A stretch of DNA of 64,000 nt from Mastigias papua (GCA_964019165.1 OZ025281.1:3851240-3915239); one strand, 5' to 3'. Shown: positions 11,760-23,672, numbered from the stretch's first letter. The notes: generated from the sequence alone by a model not told the origin. Program-made: numbers and translations.

Positions 11760-12150
11760 AATTTGTCTGAATATGATATAGATGACAATATGAATCTTAA
11801 CCTAACCTCACAATAGTCCTCAATAGAAGAATTTGAATTTTTACAAATTTCTCATAAGGACTTCTCTCTACTTCACATGAAAATTCACTGCCGTCTTTCC
11901 CATTATAATGAATTTCACTTTTTTTTGACAAACCTTAACATCGATATTCATGTGATTGAATTTTGAAAGGATTTTCTACTAACTACTAATTTTGACCTTC
12001 CTGGGTACAGATTTTTTCATGCTCCTACCCATAGTGCTGTTGGAGGAGCTGGCATTTATGTCGAATCTAATCATTCAGCTAGCAAAAGGGAGGAACTTTC
12101 TTTTAGCACTGATGACTTTGAAACAATTTCAATTGAAACAAGCCCGTAGC
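11760..12150 (+). pseudogene. LINE endonuclease (EEP) domain fragment
   Basis: The frame around 11870-12145 reads DFSLLHMKIH, NLNIDIHVIEF, then LPGYRFFHAPTHSAVGGAGI and EELSFSTDDFETISIE. This is the pattern of the APE-type endonuclease of jockey/CR1-like LINEs, broken by stops. It ends abruptly near 12145 at GCCCGTAGCCAG, a sequence common at DNA-transposon ends. Confidence 0.75.
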
Positions 12151-12640
12151 CAGACATTTGTTTGATGGGTGGCAAAATTTTCGGTCGCTCCATAGGTACA
12201 TTGACTTTTTCATTAAATCTTTAAAGAGGACAACCCTCTATAGAATCAAAACAGTAAAGCACCTTGGCTCTAAATTGGGGAAAACTCTGTCGCTATTTAT
12301 ACACATTGCTGGATCACTTTTTAGGTTTAAACTAATGTCTCATTTCATCGACTCTTATTCAAAGTTATAAGGATAATCTGGTTCATACTTTTTGCTTATA
12401 TGTACATTTCATTTTTCTTTTCCTTTTGAGAGAGGGGGAGCTCTCTCCATTAGTTAACCTATTTTGAGAGTCCCTCTTTAGTCTTCAAGATTCTGTGGTG
12501 TTTTAATGTGACGTAGGGTAGTGCAATAGTGTTTAGCGACTTCGCTTGTATCCTGTATGTATAAATTGTTTTTGGCATTGGTTGATGAACTTGAATTGAG
12601 TTGAAGTGAATTGAGTGCGTGTACTCTATCTACATCCATG
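12151..12640. other. Gene-free stretch within unit B
   Basis: No supported gene is present. A 70-codon frame (12158-12370) has no recognisable features. The start may be the remnant of a DNA element beginning near 12145. Confidence 0.4.
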
Positions 12641-13027
12641 ATTCTGCTAGTACATGAAGAGTACATATGGCTAGCATAATAACTAAAAACATGCTTTCCC
12701 AACAAAGCCTCCTTTTGATGTTGTTCCTTTGATATCCAGCTTATATTAGCGCCTAGATTTAGATTGTTGCATAATGCAGATCTGCAAAGAGATAGGTTCT
12801 TTTCTACCGACCATTGGCCAATCAATACAGCTATGACGTAAAATGGTTTCTCTCAACTCATATCCTATGGTCTTGCAATTCAATTGGAAAGGGCAGCATA
12901 GCATTAAACTCCCAATGCAGTCTCAGGGCTACTCAAATTAATAGGATCAAACATGACAAATATGAAATGCGAAGTGTTAACATCAAGTTAATATCTGATA
13001 ATTGTCATGATCATCGGGATAACATAA

Positions 13028-13342
13028 CAGCATAGAAATCCAAAGAGAGGCCGGATAATTCTTCAGTTTATTCATTGGATTAATGATAAAAAAATTGCTT
13101 TTGAAAAAGAGTCAGTCAATCTCGATAATGGAAATCCTTGTCAACAGCTCGAAGGTCTTTGTAGATACATTTTATTTATTTATTTAGAACTAATGATTGC
13201 AAAAGTGCACTCTCAAGTAGAACCAGGTGCCTAAACATAGACGCTTCTTTAAATTCCTAGTAAGCACGCAAGTGTTTTAGCTTTTTGTGTTCGTCAACAC
13301 AATCCTCATTTGACTAATAAACTGAAAACTACGTGCAACAAA
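13028..13342 (+). promoter_or_regulatory. Conserved promoter/5' region of gene C
   Basis: It aligns along its whole length with 7165-7484. TTTAAA is at 13248-13253, about 95 bases before the ATG. The last 80 bases diverge from gene B more than the rest. Confidence 0.5.
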
Positions 13343-15690
13343 ATGAAGACCTATTTTGCAATTGTGGCCGTTATTCTAGCAGTAAGTTGCTGTGAAGGTG
13401 CTAAAGTAAAAAAGGTAAGAGCAATTGATTTAGGTCTTCAAGTTAGGCCGTTGGTATGTATGTTTTTCCTTTAATTCGATTCTTATTAAGACATGGTAAT
13501 GCAATGGAGAAAGACTGTATTTCTAAACTTGATTACTAAGCAGCAGTTGTGTCTTGTCTTTAGGGAAGAATCTTGGTAGGAGGTTGTTCTTAGGCTTTAG
13601 ATTAAATTTGCAAATAGATGCAAAATAACCTTAAAAGTTCAACCTCACTGTCACCCAGCACTTTTAAAGCACATTAGTAAACTTGCAGAAAGGGCCTAAA
13701 ATGAGGAGAGTTAAGCAAGAGTTCTCCATACGTGGACCTCGGTAATCGACTTGTCTTCTGTTCTATTAAATCCTGTAGTGTATAGGTTTGTGACAACTTT
13801 GCAATGTGTAGTTATAAGGAAATTAATAAGGTCTATTGAGACTATAAGAATTTCGGCCCATTTTCATATATCAAACACATAACAGATACAAGAGAGACTT
13901 TTATTATATAAACATCTGCAATTGATATTTAGATTGGAAAACACAGCTTCTTTATAAATTTGACAACAAGGAAGACTAACAAACTGAAAGAACGAATGTC
14001 ACAATAGGTGTCTAGAATGCATAAGAAATTGTCAAGACACTTCACGTTAATTCGGATTAGTCTATGATATCAGTTTGATGTCAAAGTCACAGGATTCATA
14101 AACGCTTTTCGCTACCCTTGTCAAAAAGATGAACATTTAAACTCTATAAGAGCAAAAGACTCTAAGAAACAAGGTCTTAAGGATGTGTACGTCCTCATTG
14201 AGAATTTTATTTATCTCAACTTGCCGTTATATTTCTTTCAGATTTGGGAAAACGCAGCTTTGCAATTAAATTGATCATTATATTTCTAGAACGGGCTCTG
14301 CTTTTCACAAGATGATTGCAGTCGAACTCATTGCTGTGTTTATATGCCTTTATATAAAACTGGATTCTGCGTGAACAAGCTAAAAGAAGGAGGTCTTTGC
14401 AGACATGTAAGTCTTATTCTAATCATGGACTTGATTGCATATATTGTACATAGGACATATTTTAAGCTATCACATGAAAGACCTACGCTCTTCAAACTTC
14501 AACTGCTTATTTTATGATGGCTATAAAATTTACTCCCATATTGCTCACTACAATCGATGCTGAAAATATGTGGAACATCATCTATTTCTCGGAATTAACA
14601 GCGTAATGTTCAAGTAGAAAGTACTCATAGTAAGCGAGCTCTTGAGTACACCCAATTCTCCCTCCCTCCCCAAAAGGAAAATGTTACGTTTTGTAGGTAA
14701 GGCAGTGTTGTGCTGGAAACCTAGACTTCTAAAAAATGTTGCAGCTAAATTACGATGATTGAACATTGTACGTGGAAGGGGAGGTAAAGCAAGGAAAAGT
14801 AGGAAATATCTATAAATTGTTCCAGTTGCTTTGGCAGGGGTTTTAGCTCTATTGTATCCTATTGCACATTTTTGCTCAAATCTTACTAAACTCTTTGAAG
14901 TCTAGGGCATCGAATTAGCGAAACATGCGACAAAAAAGCGCCTACATCCCTAAATTTGACATTCCCATTGGAAGGAATTTTAAAAGCCTTAGGATACTAC
15001 ATATTACCTAAAAAGGAAAAACTAGGAAAGATGCCAACCGAAAAGCCTCGGATAGGCAAAGAAGCAAAAGGCTATGAGACCCCGGCTCAATGACTTTAGT
15101 TCAGAGCGGTTTTATTAAGCTGCCGCTTCATTTTCATCATTTAAATAGAATGTGTGTAGCTAGTTGACTTGTAGTTAATCGGTGGCAGCACCAGCCACCG
15201 TAGACTGGCATATCTTAGCAGTACACGCTCCTTCGCAGACCACTCCCTTTATGAGAACTTTCAGTACGACAGCGACTAAGATATGCAACTAAATGATGAC
15301 AATTAGCAATAATGTAATGTAACAAAGAACTCTATATTGCTAGAAGTCTTTCATTGCCTCCGACGATTTCTTCTCCAATTCAAACAAACTAAATCTTGTC
15401 CTGGAGAGAGCCAAGAGGGGAATGCCCTCAGTTCTACCACGGCGCCGTCACTGTACTTAACTCGTATCCGTGCTCATGAGGAAATATTCCTGAATTACGC
15501 TGAATTTGTTTTGGATAACTTTTGAGTGCACTTAGCAACCAGTTTTTAACTATTTTTATAGGTATTCAACCGCTGTGGATGCCTTGATGGTCTAGATTGC
15601 GCAACTACACCAAAGTATCCTAGTTTGTATATTTGCTTGAAGAGAGGTTCGGGAGGTGGTGAACAGCCAAGCACGTGTAACAATAACTGA
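13343..15690 (+). CDS. Gene C: secreted ten-cysteine prokineticin/Dkk-C-like peptide, 105 aa
   Basis: The exons are 13343-13414, 14290-14406 and 15562-15690, phase 0, with GTAAGA/GTAAGT donors and TTTCTAG/TTTATAG acceptors. Exon 1 is a signal peptide (MKTYFAIVAVILAVSCCEGA) followed by KVKK. Exon 2 has C-x5-C-x4-CC-x10-C-x9-C with NKLKEGGLC. Exon 3 has NRCGCLDGLDC, the last domain Cys at exon residue 25, and a tail GSGGGEQPSTCNNN. That tail adds an eleventh, unpaired cysteine not present in A, B, D or E, which could allow dimerisation. By eye about 18 of 39 residues of exon 2 are identical to gene B, against 17 of 24 in the signal exon. No AATAAA is seen just after the stop. The role is unknown. 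Confidence 0.85.
14565..14785 (-). repeat. Dispersed repeat in gene C intron 2 (inverted partner 21184-21400)
   Basis: On the - strand it shares ordered landmarks with 21184-21400 on the +: CTCCCCT-GTACAATGTT, GTCTTACCTAC, GGAGGGAGGG, then TATGAGTACT and a final GTGTTCC/GATGTTCC. It is probably a small non-autonomous transposon; no terminal inverted repeat is evident. Confidence 0.5.
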
Positions 15691-17900
15691 ATGTAATTCC
15701 AAAGCTGTAATGCTTCAATAATCAACATTACAAGCAATTCATTGTCATTTCATTTTTTCATTGCGTCTATGCCTTGGATATGCTCTTTATCCGGCTAGGG
15801 ATCTGGGAATAGAACCATCGTCCAATCACTTTGCAGAGCTGGATAATGATGCAAAAATCACATGGCCTAGCTACCTTATACACTACCGTTCAAAAAGTGT
15901 TGGGACGATTCGATAAAAGAATGATCGCGTCGACTATGCTTCTATGTGGTAACGTTAAGTTATTGTGATTAATTTTTGTTATCAATGAAGATTTTTTCTT
16001 ATGCGGCTTTAAAAGCTATATTTTCAAATGATTTTTCTAACTGTGTTTTTTGCTAACGCTTCCAAAGTTAGACTTTATTTGCACGCCAACACAATGTTTT
16101 GTAAAGGTTCAAATCTACTACATCGCAGCATTCTCAATAAAGACTTTTCGTGTCTCGGCGTCTTGATCTTCTTTGGTCTACCAACCCTTGGCAGATTTTT
16201 TATGGTTCTTAATTTAAAGACCTTTTTGCATACAGCGAAAGCTGCATTCTTTGAGCAGCCCACAATTGTTGCAATTTCTTGATAGCTTTTACCATTACTT
16301 TGTAAAAAGCAGCTTCTCGTATGATATTTTATGACGCTTGATAAATGCCATGTTCATGTTTTTGGCCTAGAAAAATTTTCCGTTTAATCTTATTCGAATA
16401 CTGTGGCGCAACTGAAAAGCTTTGAAACATAAAACAATGTCTTATAAAAATTTCATGGTAATAATCGGTTGTCTTATTTGATAAGAAAGGATCAAATGCG
16501 TGTTTTTTCAAGTTCTTAACGTAAACATCCTTCGACACTTCGAATCGTCCCAACACGTTTTGAACGGCAGTGTAGATATTTAGTGGCACAGTGCTCAGGC
16601 AAATGCTTCTCAAATTGAAGGTATCAAAAAAGTTCAGAGATCAAAGTATCAAACGTGGCGAGCACTAATAATCAGTAAAGGCTCAGATGGTTGTATTGCT
16701 ACGAAAATCAGCTCCATGCAAAAGTCAGGGGTCAATTTAAATTTTACATAACGTAGCAGGGTCCGAGAAGTGAATTCAAAGTTAAATATAATTCCATAAG
16801 TTTAAATAGGACGTATTCTCATTTACCCTTATTATACATTTACCCCTTAGGCAGGAGTGCTTTAAGAGAGGAAAGTGCCAAAAGACCGACAAGTGTACTG
16901 TTGAAGTGTAGAAGTACTTTTCAGTGGAGGGGATGTAACAGAAGAATTTACTAACAGGTTTAAACAAGACACCATAAGTAACGACAAACCGCCATGACTA
17001 CCGACAAGACATGATATTTTCATGCCAACCTTAACGAAGAGTGAAAAAATCACTGATGTAGTAACACCCCACAACCCCTGTTTTGGAACTCCACTTGGTG
17101 TATTAGTAATCGTTCTCTATCCCTCTTCTTCTCACTTTCTCTTCCAACTTTGTTTTTCTCCAATTGTGAAACTAACCAGTCTGAATGGTTGCACATGTCA
17201 AACTTTAAAGAAATAACTGCCATTTAACAGTGAGTAGTCTCATCACAAAGAGTTTTAAAACTTTAATCCTTTGTTATGCGTCTCAAAGATCAACCATTAC
17301 TACCAAGTAACGTACCAAAGGACCTTTGAGTGGGGGATGGGAGTAGCTAGAGAAAGTTACCGAGAGTTTTGAACAAGGAACCATAATTACTGACAGGCAA
17401 TGGTCATTACACCAACTTCCCAGACCAGCCATAAAGATGTCCGCAATCCAGCAGATCATCGCCATCAACTCTAGTTCACTCATACTACTCAGTCTAAAAA
17501 ACTGTCAAAGAGACTATGCCATGTGGATCCATGCCTATATATGGCTGCTCCCAGGGCAGCTTCAAGTATCTCCGGTAGACAACACATGTCTCATATTCGT
17601 TTAGTCTGTCTACTTCAATGATTGCTCTTGCACATGTTCGAAGACTAGACATGGCTAGCAAAGTAACTAAAACCTTGTGCCTTCCATAAAGTCCTATTTT
17701 GGTATCAATCCTTTATCCTTCAGCTTATATAATGGCCTAGCTTTAGGAGGCTGCAAATTGCAGTTCTGGGATGAGGTAGGTTTCCTTTCTATCAACCATT
17801 TGCCAACCAAAACAAGTATGACGCATAGTAGTTTCGCTTCATTCATATTGTTTGGTCTTACTATTAGATCAGATCGATGCTATTCAATATTAATTAATAA
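15691..17900 (+). repeat. 3' noncoding part of duplicated unit C
   Basis: It is homologous to the stretches after genes A and B, with the same block order, but is interrupted by a Tc1 relic (15881-16572). The block with GTAACAGAAGAATTTACTAAC (about 16935-16960) recurs within the unit at 17320-17400 in degraded form, so there has also been local duplication. The last block, near 17580-17860, matches 2575-2780. Confidence 0.6.
15881..16572 (-). mobile_element. Degraded Tc1/mariner element with TA target duplication
   Basis: The ends are inverted: CACTACCGTTCAAAAAGTG on the left and, as its reverse complement, CACTGCCGTTCAAAACGTG on the right, both continuing TTGGGACGATTCGA. TA flanks both ends (15879-15880 and 16573-16574). 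On the - strand, fragments such as NLPRVGRPKK (about 16160-16200) resemble the linker after the transposase DNA-binding domain. At 692 bases the element lacks most of the roughly 340-codon transposase. The homologous site in unit B (about 10245-10262) has no insertion. Confidence 0.85.
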
Positions 17901-17959
17901 AAGAAAAAGAGGCATAACTTCATTTGGTAAATCACAAATCACAAATCAAAAATAAAAAT

Positions 17960-19073
17960 CAAAAATAAGAGATCAAACATCACGTTGAACCCTGATCAGG
18001 GGATTTCTTTTATCCTGGCTCTCTCAACATACATTTAAATTCTCTCATCCTTTGCAACTTAAAGCAAACTTGAGATGATTAAAGTCATTGCAAATTCTCT
18101 TTTATTCACTATCATCAACATGGACCGATCTTCGCACCTCACAATCAGATAGATAAGAATTATATTTCCAACCTCAAAGACAGTAGCACTCTGTGCCTAG
18201 CACTATAGAGTATTCAAGGACTGCATCACATCGTGAGACACCTTCCCAGATGAGAGAAGGTACCACTAGAGGCATAACTCCAACCCGTCTACTATTGCAA
18301 GCATTCCGACCAACGCAAATTCACTGTTAAAGAGTAATGATGATGTCAATATGTTTCAAGTGCAGCACTTGAGATAACAGGGGTTATAGATGAACCAGAT
18401 TATGGGGTTATCAATTGAAGAAACAAGCTTTAAGCAAGTGAACTCAACGTTCGGTTTGCCAAGGCGTGCAACCACGGAAAGGGGTTCTGGGGGTCTGAAC
18501 CCCTGCCCTTTTCTTTAAAAAAGTTAAAAGTGCCCTTTTTCTTGGGGAATCTTGAAACTGTTACTGGTAGTTTGTAAAGGAGACCTATTTATAATCACTG
18601 TTTCGCATGAGTTAACTTAATGTAAAGTTTATACAACACTTTCCTATGCAGTAGAGGTTCTCGTTCACTTCTGAATACTTTACACTCTAAATGCCTATAA
18701 CTCTTTTTTCTATAACTCTACATGGTCCCATAACAAGGATGCAGGGGTTAAAGTAGTGCAGTTTAGCATTTATGGAATAATTTGAATTATGAAAGCTTTT
18801 GGCCCTATTACTTCTCCTTTAGATCATTTTTCATACTCTTACACTCTCTTTGACTTGCAAGAATCTATTTTAACTGGATATATGAATAAATCTAGCTTAT
18901 TTTATTTGGTCTTCTTGTCTCTGCCTAGTGTGTCCTCACCAGCAGGAATGATAAAGTAACAAACTCAATTTCTGTTGTTGCTATCTAATTCATAAGTTAT
19001 TCCTTTTCTATTAAACAGACTTTTGATAGCCAGCTGCACTTTTTCTACCATAAAAAGAAGTATGGCTGCAACT
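17960..19073. other. Gene-free stretch
   Basis: I see no gene. A GGGGTTCTGGGGGTCTGAACC motif near 18481-18502 is a short perfect-looking palindromic sequence of the kind found at transposon ends. Otherwise the stretch is AT-rich with no long frame. Confidence 0.5.
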
Positions 19074-19081
19074 AGTAAATA

Positions 19082-19237
19082 CAGTGGCGGATCTAGAGGA
19101 AAGCCGGAAGATATGCCTTCCATAGTAATAAGAAGCGATACCGACTCCAACATACTTTTTGGAGCCCATATAAGATTTTACCTAACTGCTACCCCCACCC
19201 CCCCCCCCCCCAGTTCTCCATACTAGATTCGTCACTG
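19082..19237. mobile_element. hAT-type MITE, 156 bp
   Basis: The ends are CAGTGGCGGATCTAG and, inverted, CAGTGACGAATCTAG. The 8-bp flanks AGTAAATA and AGTGAATA are a near-perfect target duplication, as expected for hAT elements. A poly-C run lies near the right end. There is no coding capacity. Confidence 0.8.
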
Positions 19238-19691
19238 AGTGAATATACTTTATGATATTGAAAGTTTAGTAGAAAATATATAGCTGTTATGTGGAGATTA
19301 ATAGACAAGATTCTCCGATGCGACAATTTTTGATTTATGTGATCGAAAGAAAATTGAGCGATATTGGACACAGAAATATTGCGAAGTATCATAGTTCATG
19401 TGCGACTTGATCTTCATATTTTTAAAATTGGCAGCATAAATTTCAATGTTAAAAGCTTTAAAATAAAATGAAGTTATAATGCTTGAAATCATAGGAAATT
19501 AATGAGAAATATAAGAAATCAAGATCTCACGGATTCTGCATATGATTTTTAATTGAATGGTATTTAGGTAAGAACTAGTACCTATCTTTCAAACTACATT
19601 TGATCGTTGATATTTATAATGAGGTTTTTATGTGATAGAAGAAATAGGTATGTTTAATTCCAAAAGATTTAGATGATGTTATAATGCGTCC

Positions 19692-22600
19692 TTAATAGTC
19701 AAGGAAATCATCATCCCCGCTTCCATCTTCTTCAACACATTTCTTGAGGAAAAAACGTGTTTTCTTGCAGACTAGATCCTCTTTGCAACCACACATCTTT
19801 GGAAATGGAAGACGCTTCTAAAAATTACGTAGAAAAATTACACTCTGTGTTAATTTTCAATTAGAATTATAGCTTTGAACCACAAATATGATTTTTGAAA
19901 ATGAAATGAAATATAGTTGTCATCACTTTAAGTCAATCACACTCAAGCACAGAACACTCCAAATAATTCTTCGTGGTGGAAAAATCAGGAATTACTTTGA
20001 GTAGGACAATCCAGTGAAGTGAAGGAGCTATTTACAAAGTAGAAATACAAAATGCAACAGCTTAGTTAAACATGTAAGAGGTATGGATGATGAGGATCCA
20101 AAAGCAGAATTTGTAAAGAACTGGCCACTAGAGCAACATAAAAGTAATGCCACACTACTGGAAAAGACAACAAGCTCAGTGGGATATCCAGAGCAGATCA
20201 TGTAGGGCGCCATAAAATCTCTTAAATAAAAAGAAGGAAGATACTGTCAGATATTGCTCCTAAGGTGCTTAGCAAAGCTCTAAGCAGCATGAAGAGTTAA
20301 TTAAGATCACAATGTCCAATTTGCAAGGTAGATATCTTTGATAATTTGACAATGGTAGCTGATGCAGTTAAGTCCTTAAAGCCGAGCAAGAGATACTTTT
20401 GATAAAAGAGCCTAAATAGTAAATCGATAAAGTTTATTAGCTAAAACTTCATAAATCTCAAATACATATAATTAGTACACATAAAAACTTATGCAAGCTT
20501 TAAGGACCATACTTTCAGTAAATTAATATGCTTTGTTTACTAATCCGCACTTTCCCCAGTTACAGATCTACAATTCTGGTTTACAACCACACAGAGTACA
20601 GATTCACATTTGTTTTCGGCCCTGCTTGATAGGCCCTGCCTGGTGAGCGTCTCAGGAAAATGAAATGACAACCGACTGGGAAAGACTCAGACACCAACTT
20701 ACCGCGTACCTTAAAAAGAAATCTGAGCTGCATGGGGGCTAACCACTGATCTCGTAAAAAGACTGGATTGAGCATCTTATTGTTTTGTATTCAATGTTCT
20801 TGAAGCGCGCGAAATATGAGCCGCACCATATTTGAGGTCTTTAACGCGAAAACGAGAATACTCTGCAGCAAAATGGCAAAACAAAACCCGGCGTGCGTTG
20901 TTTATGGCTGCAGTAAACGAAAGAGGAATGTGAGAGAGAGTCTACTGATATCAGGAGCTACAGTAAAAGGAGTGAGGATGAGGAGTCAGCAAAAAGACTG
21001 AAATTATCGAGAACTTTCCAGTGGGGCTAACTGAGCCTTCTCAAATGTGAACCCTTCCTTCGGCTTGGTTACAGAGCTAACACGGGATGGAAATACTGTA
21101 GTACTGTAATTGTCTATGCTACAATCATTGCTAAAAATGTTGGAACGAATTGTCAAATTTTCACATTATTCCATGCATAGTTTCTCCCCTCCCCGGTACA
21201 ATGTTACGTTACTGTGATATACGCTTGGCGTCTCGTAGAAGTCAATCTTTTTCATGCGTAGCAACGTCTTACCTACGGAATCCAACATTGTTTAGGAGGG
21301 AGGGGAGCTTAAATCACGTAAACGGCTCGTTTAGTATGAGTACTAGTTGTGTCAATATCATGCCTTTACTCTCAGAAATGTGTGGTGTTCCAAGTACTTT
21401 TGGCAACGATTGTAGGTATTAGCGGCAAGTACCGGTTTATAATGGGTCCTTTGTAACCGTTAAAAAATATTGAAGCTCTTTTACGGAACTAAGTAGGTAA
21501 CAGTGATTTAAATTCAAACTTACTAAGCCAGAGAAACCACAGATTTGCCCTTCGCCAGGTTTTTTGAAACAACGGCTGGAGAATTTGAATTTCACACAGC
21601 ATTGGTCTTCTTTGCAATCAGCGTCAGATTTGCACTTCATTCTCTGTAAAGTAGTTATGCAACTCTCTTATGTTCTTATACAATAAGCAATGGCGTAATT
21701 GAGTTTGGTGTGCAACTATAGCCAATTTGCGCAATAATAAAATAGTTTTGTGTATTAATAAACATCAAACTATTGCAGAGATTAATCATTTACTGGTTGA
21801 AATTTATTTGTATGACCTTAGTATGAACAGTTGCATTGATTAAGATATAAATTGCTAAATCAATAACAGTTAACATACCACTGTCATCGTTCATATAAAT
21901 AGCAATAAAGTCGTGTTAGAAAATGTTTCTTGAGAAACCCACCCAATATCCTCTATTTTTAGCGAAATATGGAGTGAAAACTTGTCATTGCATTTATATT
22001 GATAAGACTTATAGGGAAAAATTTATCTCTGTTAAGTCTATATTTATGACAAGCACTGCTAAAGTAATTTCTTCACTTCACCAGCGTGTTTAAAGCAATC
22101 CAGGCTGAAAAGACACAAAGACTCTGCTCTTGCGCTATGATTATCAAGATATTTGTGGCCTTATTGATGGGTGAATAGCAGATTAGTTTGAGCATTTGTC
22201 TACTTTATGGAGGCTTGATGATTTGTTTCATGCTTTGGAGCATAGTTAAGCTGCTCACCAACTATCTATCCAGCTCAGTGTCTATTTTGAAGAAAATTGC
22301 CATTACCACAATATACCATAATAACCCCTCAATGACACAGTGCACAAGTTTTTGGGTGACTAAACCTTGTGACTCTCAAAACCTGCAGGTAAATTGCATA
22401 TCAATTTTGTTCAACGTTGTTTTTGGCTTACAATGAAGTGTTACAAAAGGTTATCGTAGGTAATGATGGTCAAGCAGGTGAAGGGAAAATTCAGAGTTTC
22501 AAAATTATTAAAAGCTGACCACACATTTATATTTCCTAGACTACAATCTTGTTTTTCAAGACTACAAAATGTGGCAAAGGCCACTCTAAAATAGGCACCG

Positions 22601-22899
22601 ATTCACCCACCAAATGACCTGGAGGTAGCTTCCTAAGGGATGGAATTGGCCATTGTACCTTAGGAAACTAGCAGTTCTAAAGTGCACTCAAAATCCTAAG
22701 GATATATGCATGGGAGTCACCCTTACTCTGTTCTAGTTAATGCTATTTCGAGTATTCTTGGCACTTTGGCAACAGTACTAACTTCATGATTCCCTACTAA
22801 AGGATTCAGCAATATATCTACCTTTCCTGGCCAAGGCCTTCTGCATGAGACAAAGGCAACTGCCAACACAGCAACGAGCAAAAACAACAAAGTCCTCAT
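19692..22899 (-). CDS. Gene D: secreted ten-cysteine prokineticin/Dkk-C-like peptide with acidic tail, 107 aa
   Basis: The exons on the - strand are 22899-22822, 21643-21524 and 19817-19692, all phase 0 with GTAGAT/GTAAGT donors and TTTACAG/TTTTTAG acceptors. Exon 1 is a signal peptide (MRTLLFLLVAVLAVAFVSC) followed by RRPWPGK; an upstream in-frame ATG at 22938 would add 13 polar residues and is less likely. Exon 2 (40 codons) has C-x5-C-x4-CC-x8-C-x9-C with CKEDQCC. Exon 3 has PKMCGCKEDLVC, a last Cys ten positions on, then an acidic tail with EEDGSGDDD. It is closer to gene E than to A-C. Intron 2 (19818-21523) contains the repeat at 21184-21400 and nothing else recognised. It is presumably exported; function unknown. 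Confidence 0.85.
20816..21001 (+). other. Small unexplained ORF inside gene D intron (opposite strand)
   Basis: The 61-codon frame contains ACVVYGCSKRKRN, faintly like the first residues of a THAP-type zinc finger (C-x-x-x-x-C). No remaining zinc ligands follow before the stop, so at most it is a transposon scrap. Confidence 0.2.
21184..21400 (+). repeat. Dispersed repeat in gene D intron 2 (partner 14565-14785)
   Basis: It shares ordered landmarks with the reverse complement of 14565-14785, so the same element is present in introns of both gene C and gene D in opposite orientation. A 90-codon frame here is not shared. Confidence 0.5.
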
Positions 22900-23000
22900 C
22901 TTGACCTTCTGTGGCTTCGAAGAACTCAAATGAACCAATGAACAGATGAACTAATGAATTTGGCAAGTTTATGAGAAAATCTATTTTTTCAGTTGTGCAA

Positions 23001-23012
23001 TCTATATAATGT
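23001..23012 (-). promoter_or_regulatory. TATA-like box of gene D
   Basis: On the - strand the sequence ACATTATATAGATT lies about 105 bases before the ATG of gene D. It is the only TATA match in the immediate upstream region. The start site is not determined. Confidence 0.35.
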
Positions 23013-23467
23013 ATGCATAAGTGCCTTGAGAGAAAGACCTACAGCAAAGTGCTAGTGGCATCTCAGGTGTACAGCTGATTAATCTCAATTTTGCAATCAT
23101 AAATTTTTCCCCGTCTGCTTTTAGTCCAATTAGCTACATGATTTACAACACAAGGCTAAATTGATCAAAAAACCGTTTGCTATCTATGAACTAGAAGTGG
23201 CACCTCGGAGAATTTAAGAAAAAATGAAACGGAATTAGGATTTCTGCATTTTAAGATGGACTTAGCTTAACTCATCTTCTCTCGAAACAACTAGGCCGTC
23301 TTGACTATTTTCCTTCCTAAGGTTGCAAAAATAACACGAAACAGCTTGAAAGAAAAATATCCACCCATCTGTGGCTGCTAAGGCTGTGATAAAATTTACC
23401 CATATATTTGTATGTACTGAGTTTGCTTCCGTGCTAACTTACAATCATTGCTACAAGGAATAGCACA

Positions 23468-23672
23468 GGTTCCAAATCTTTGATTGACTGAGAGCTCTGA
23501 TCCCATTTAAATTCCCCATACCGTTTTAGTCTATTAGAACACGTGATTCTATCAACAAATCCACTTCACAGCTAAATTTAGGCCCATTTTGGCGATTGTT
23601 ACTACCCCTCATGAAAAAAACATTGTGCAAAATGTTATGAAAGTTCTCAGCCAATCAAAGATTTAGAACCCT
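23468..23672. mobile_element. Inverted-repeat element (possible MITE)
   Basis: Two ~30-base arms are inverted copies: GGTTCCAAATCTTTGATTG (about 23468) and CAATCAAAGATTTAGAACC (about 23653), with the outer motif GCTACAAGGAATAG next to both. The interior, about 140 bases, has no frame. The rest of the 22.9-24.56 kb stretch holds nothing I can name. Confidence 0.45.

Larger units (their letters stand above)
10036..12960 (+). repeat. 3' noncoding part of duplicated unit B
   Basis: Blocks homologous to those after genes A and C run through this stretch: a 3' UTR-like segment, a segment around 10750-10860, the CAATTTCCCAGATGAACC block near 11103 and the long block 12640-12870. A LINE endonuclease fragment interrupts it at about 11760-12145. 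The 115-codon reverse frame 12478-12825 lies on the shared block and is not kept open in units A and C. Confidence 0.6.

Noticed and set aside
12478..12825. 115-codon reverse ORF
   Set aside because: It sits on a block shared by the three duplicated units, but the frame is not preserved in the other two units. Noncoding is the simpler reading.
16028..16613. Small ORFs on both strands
   Set aside because: They are pieces of a degraded Tc1 element; only the - strand carries transposase-like residues.
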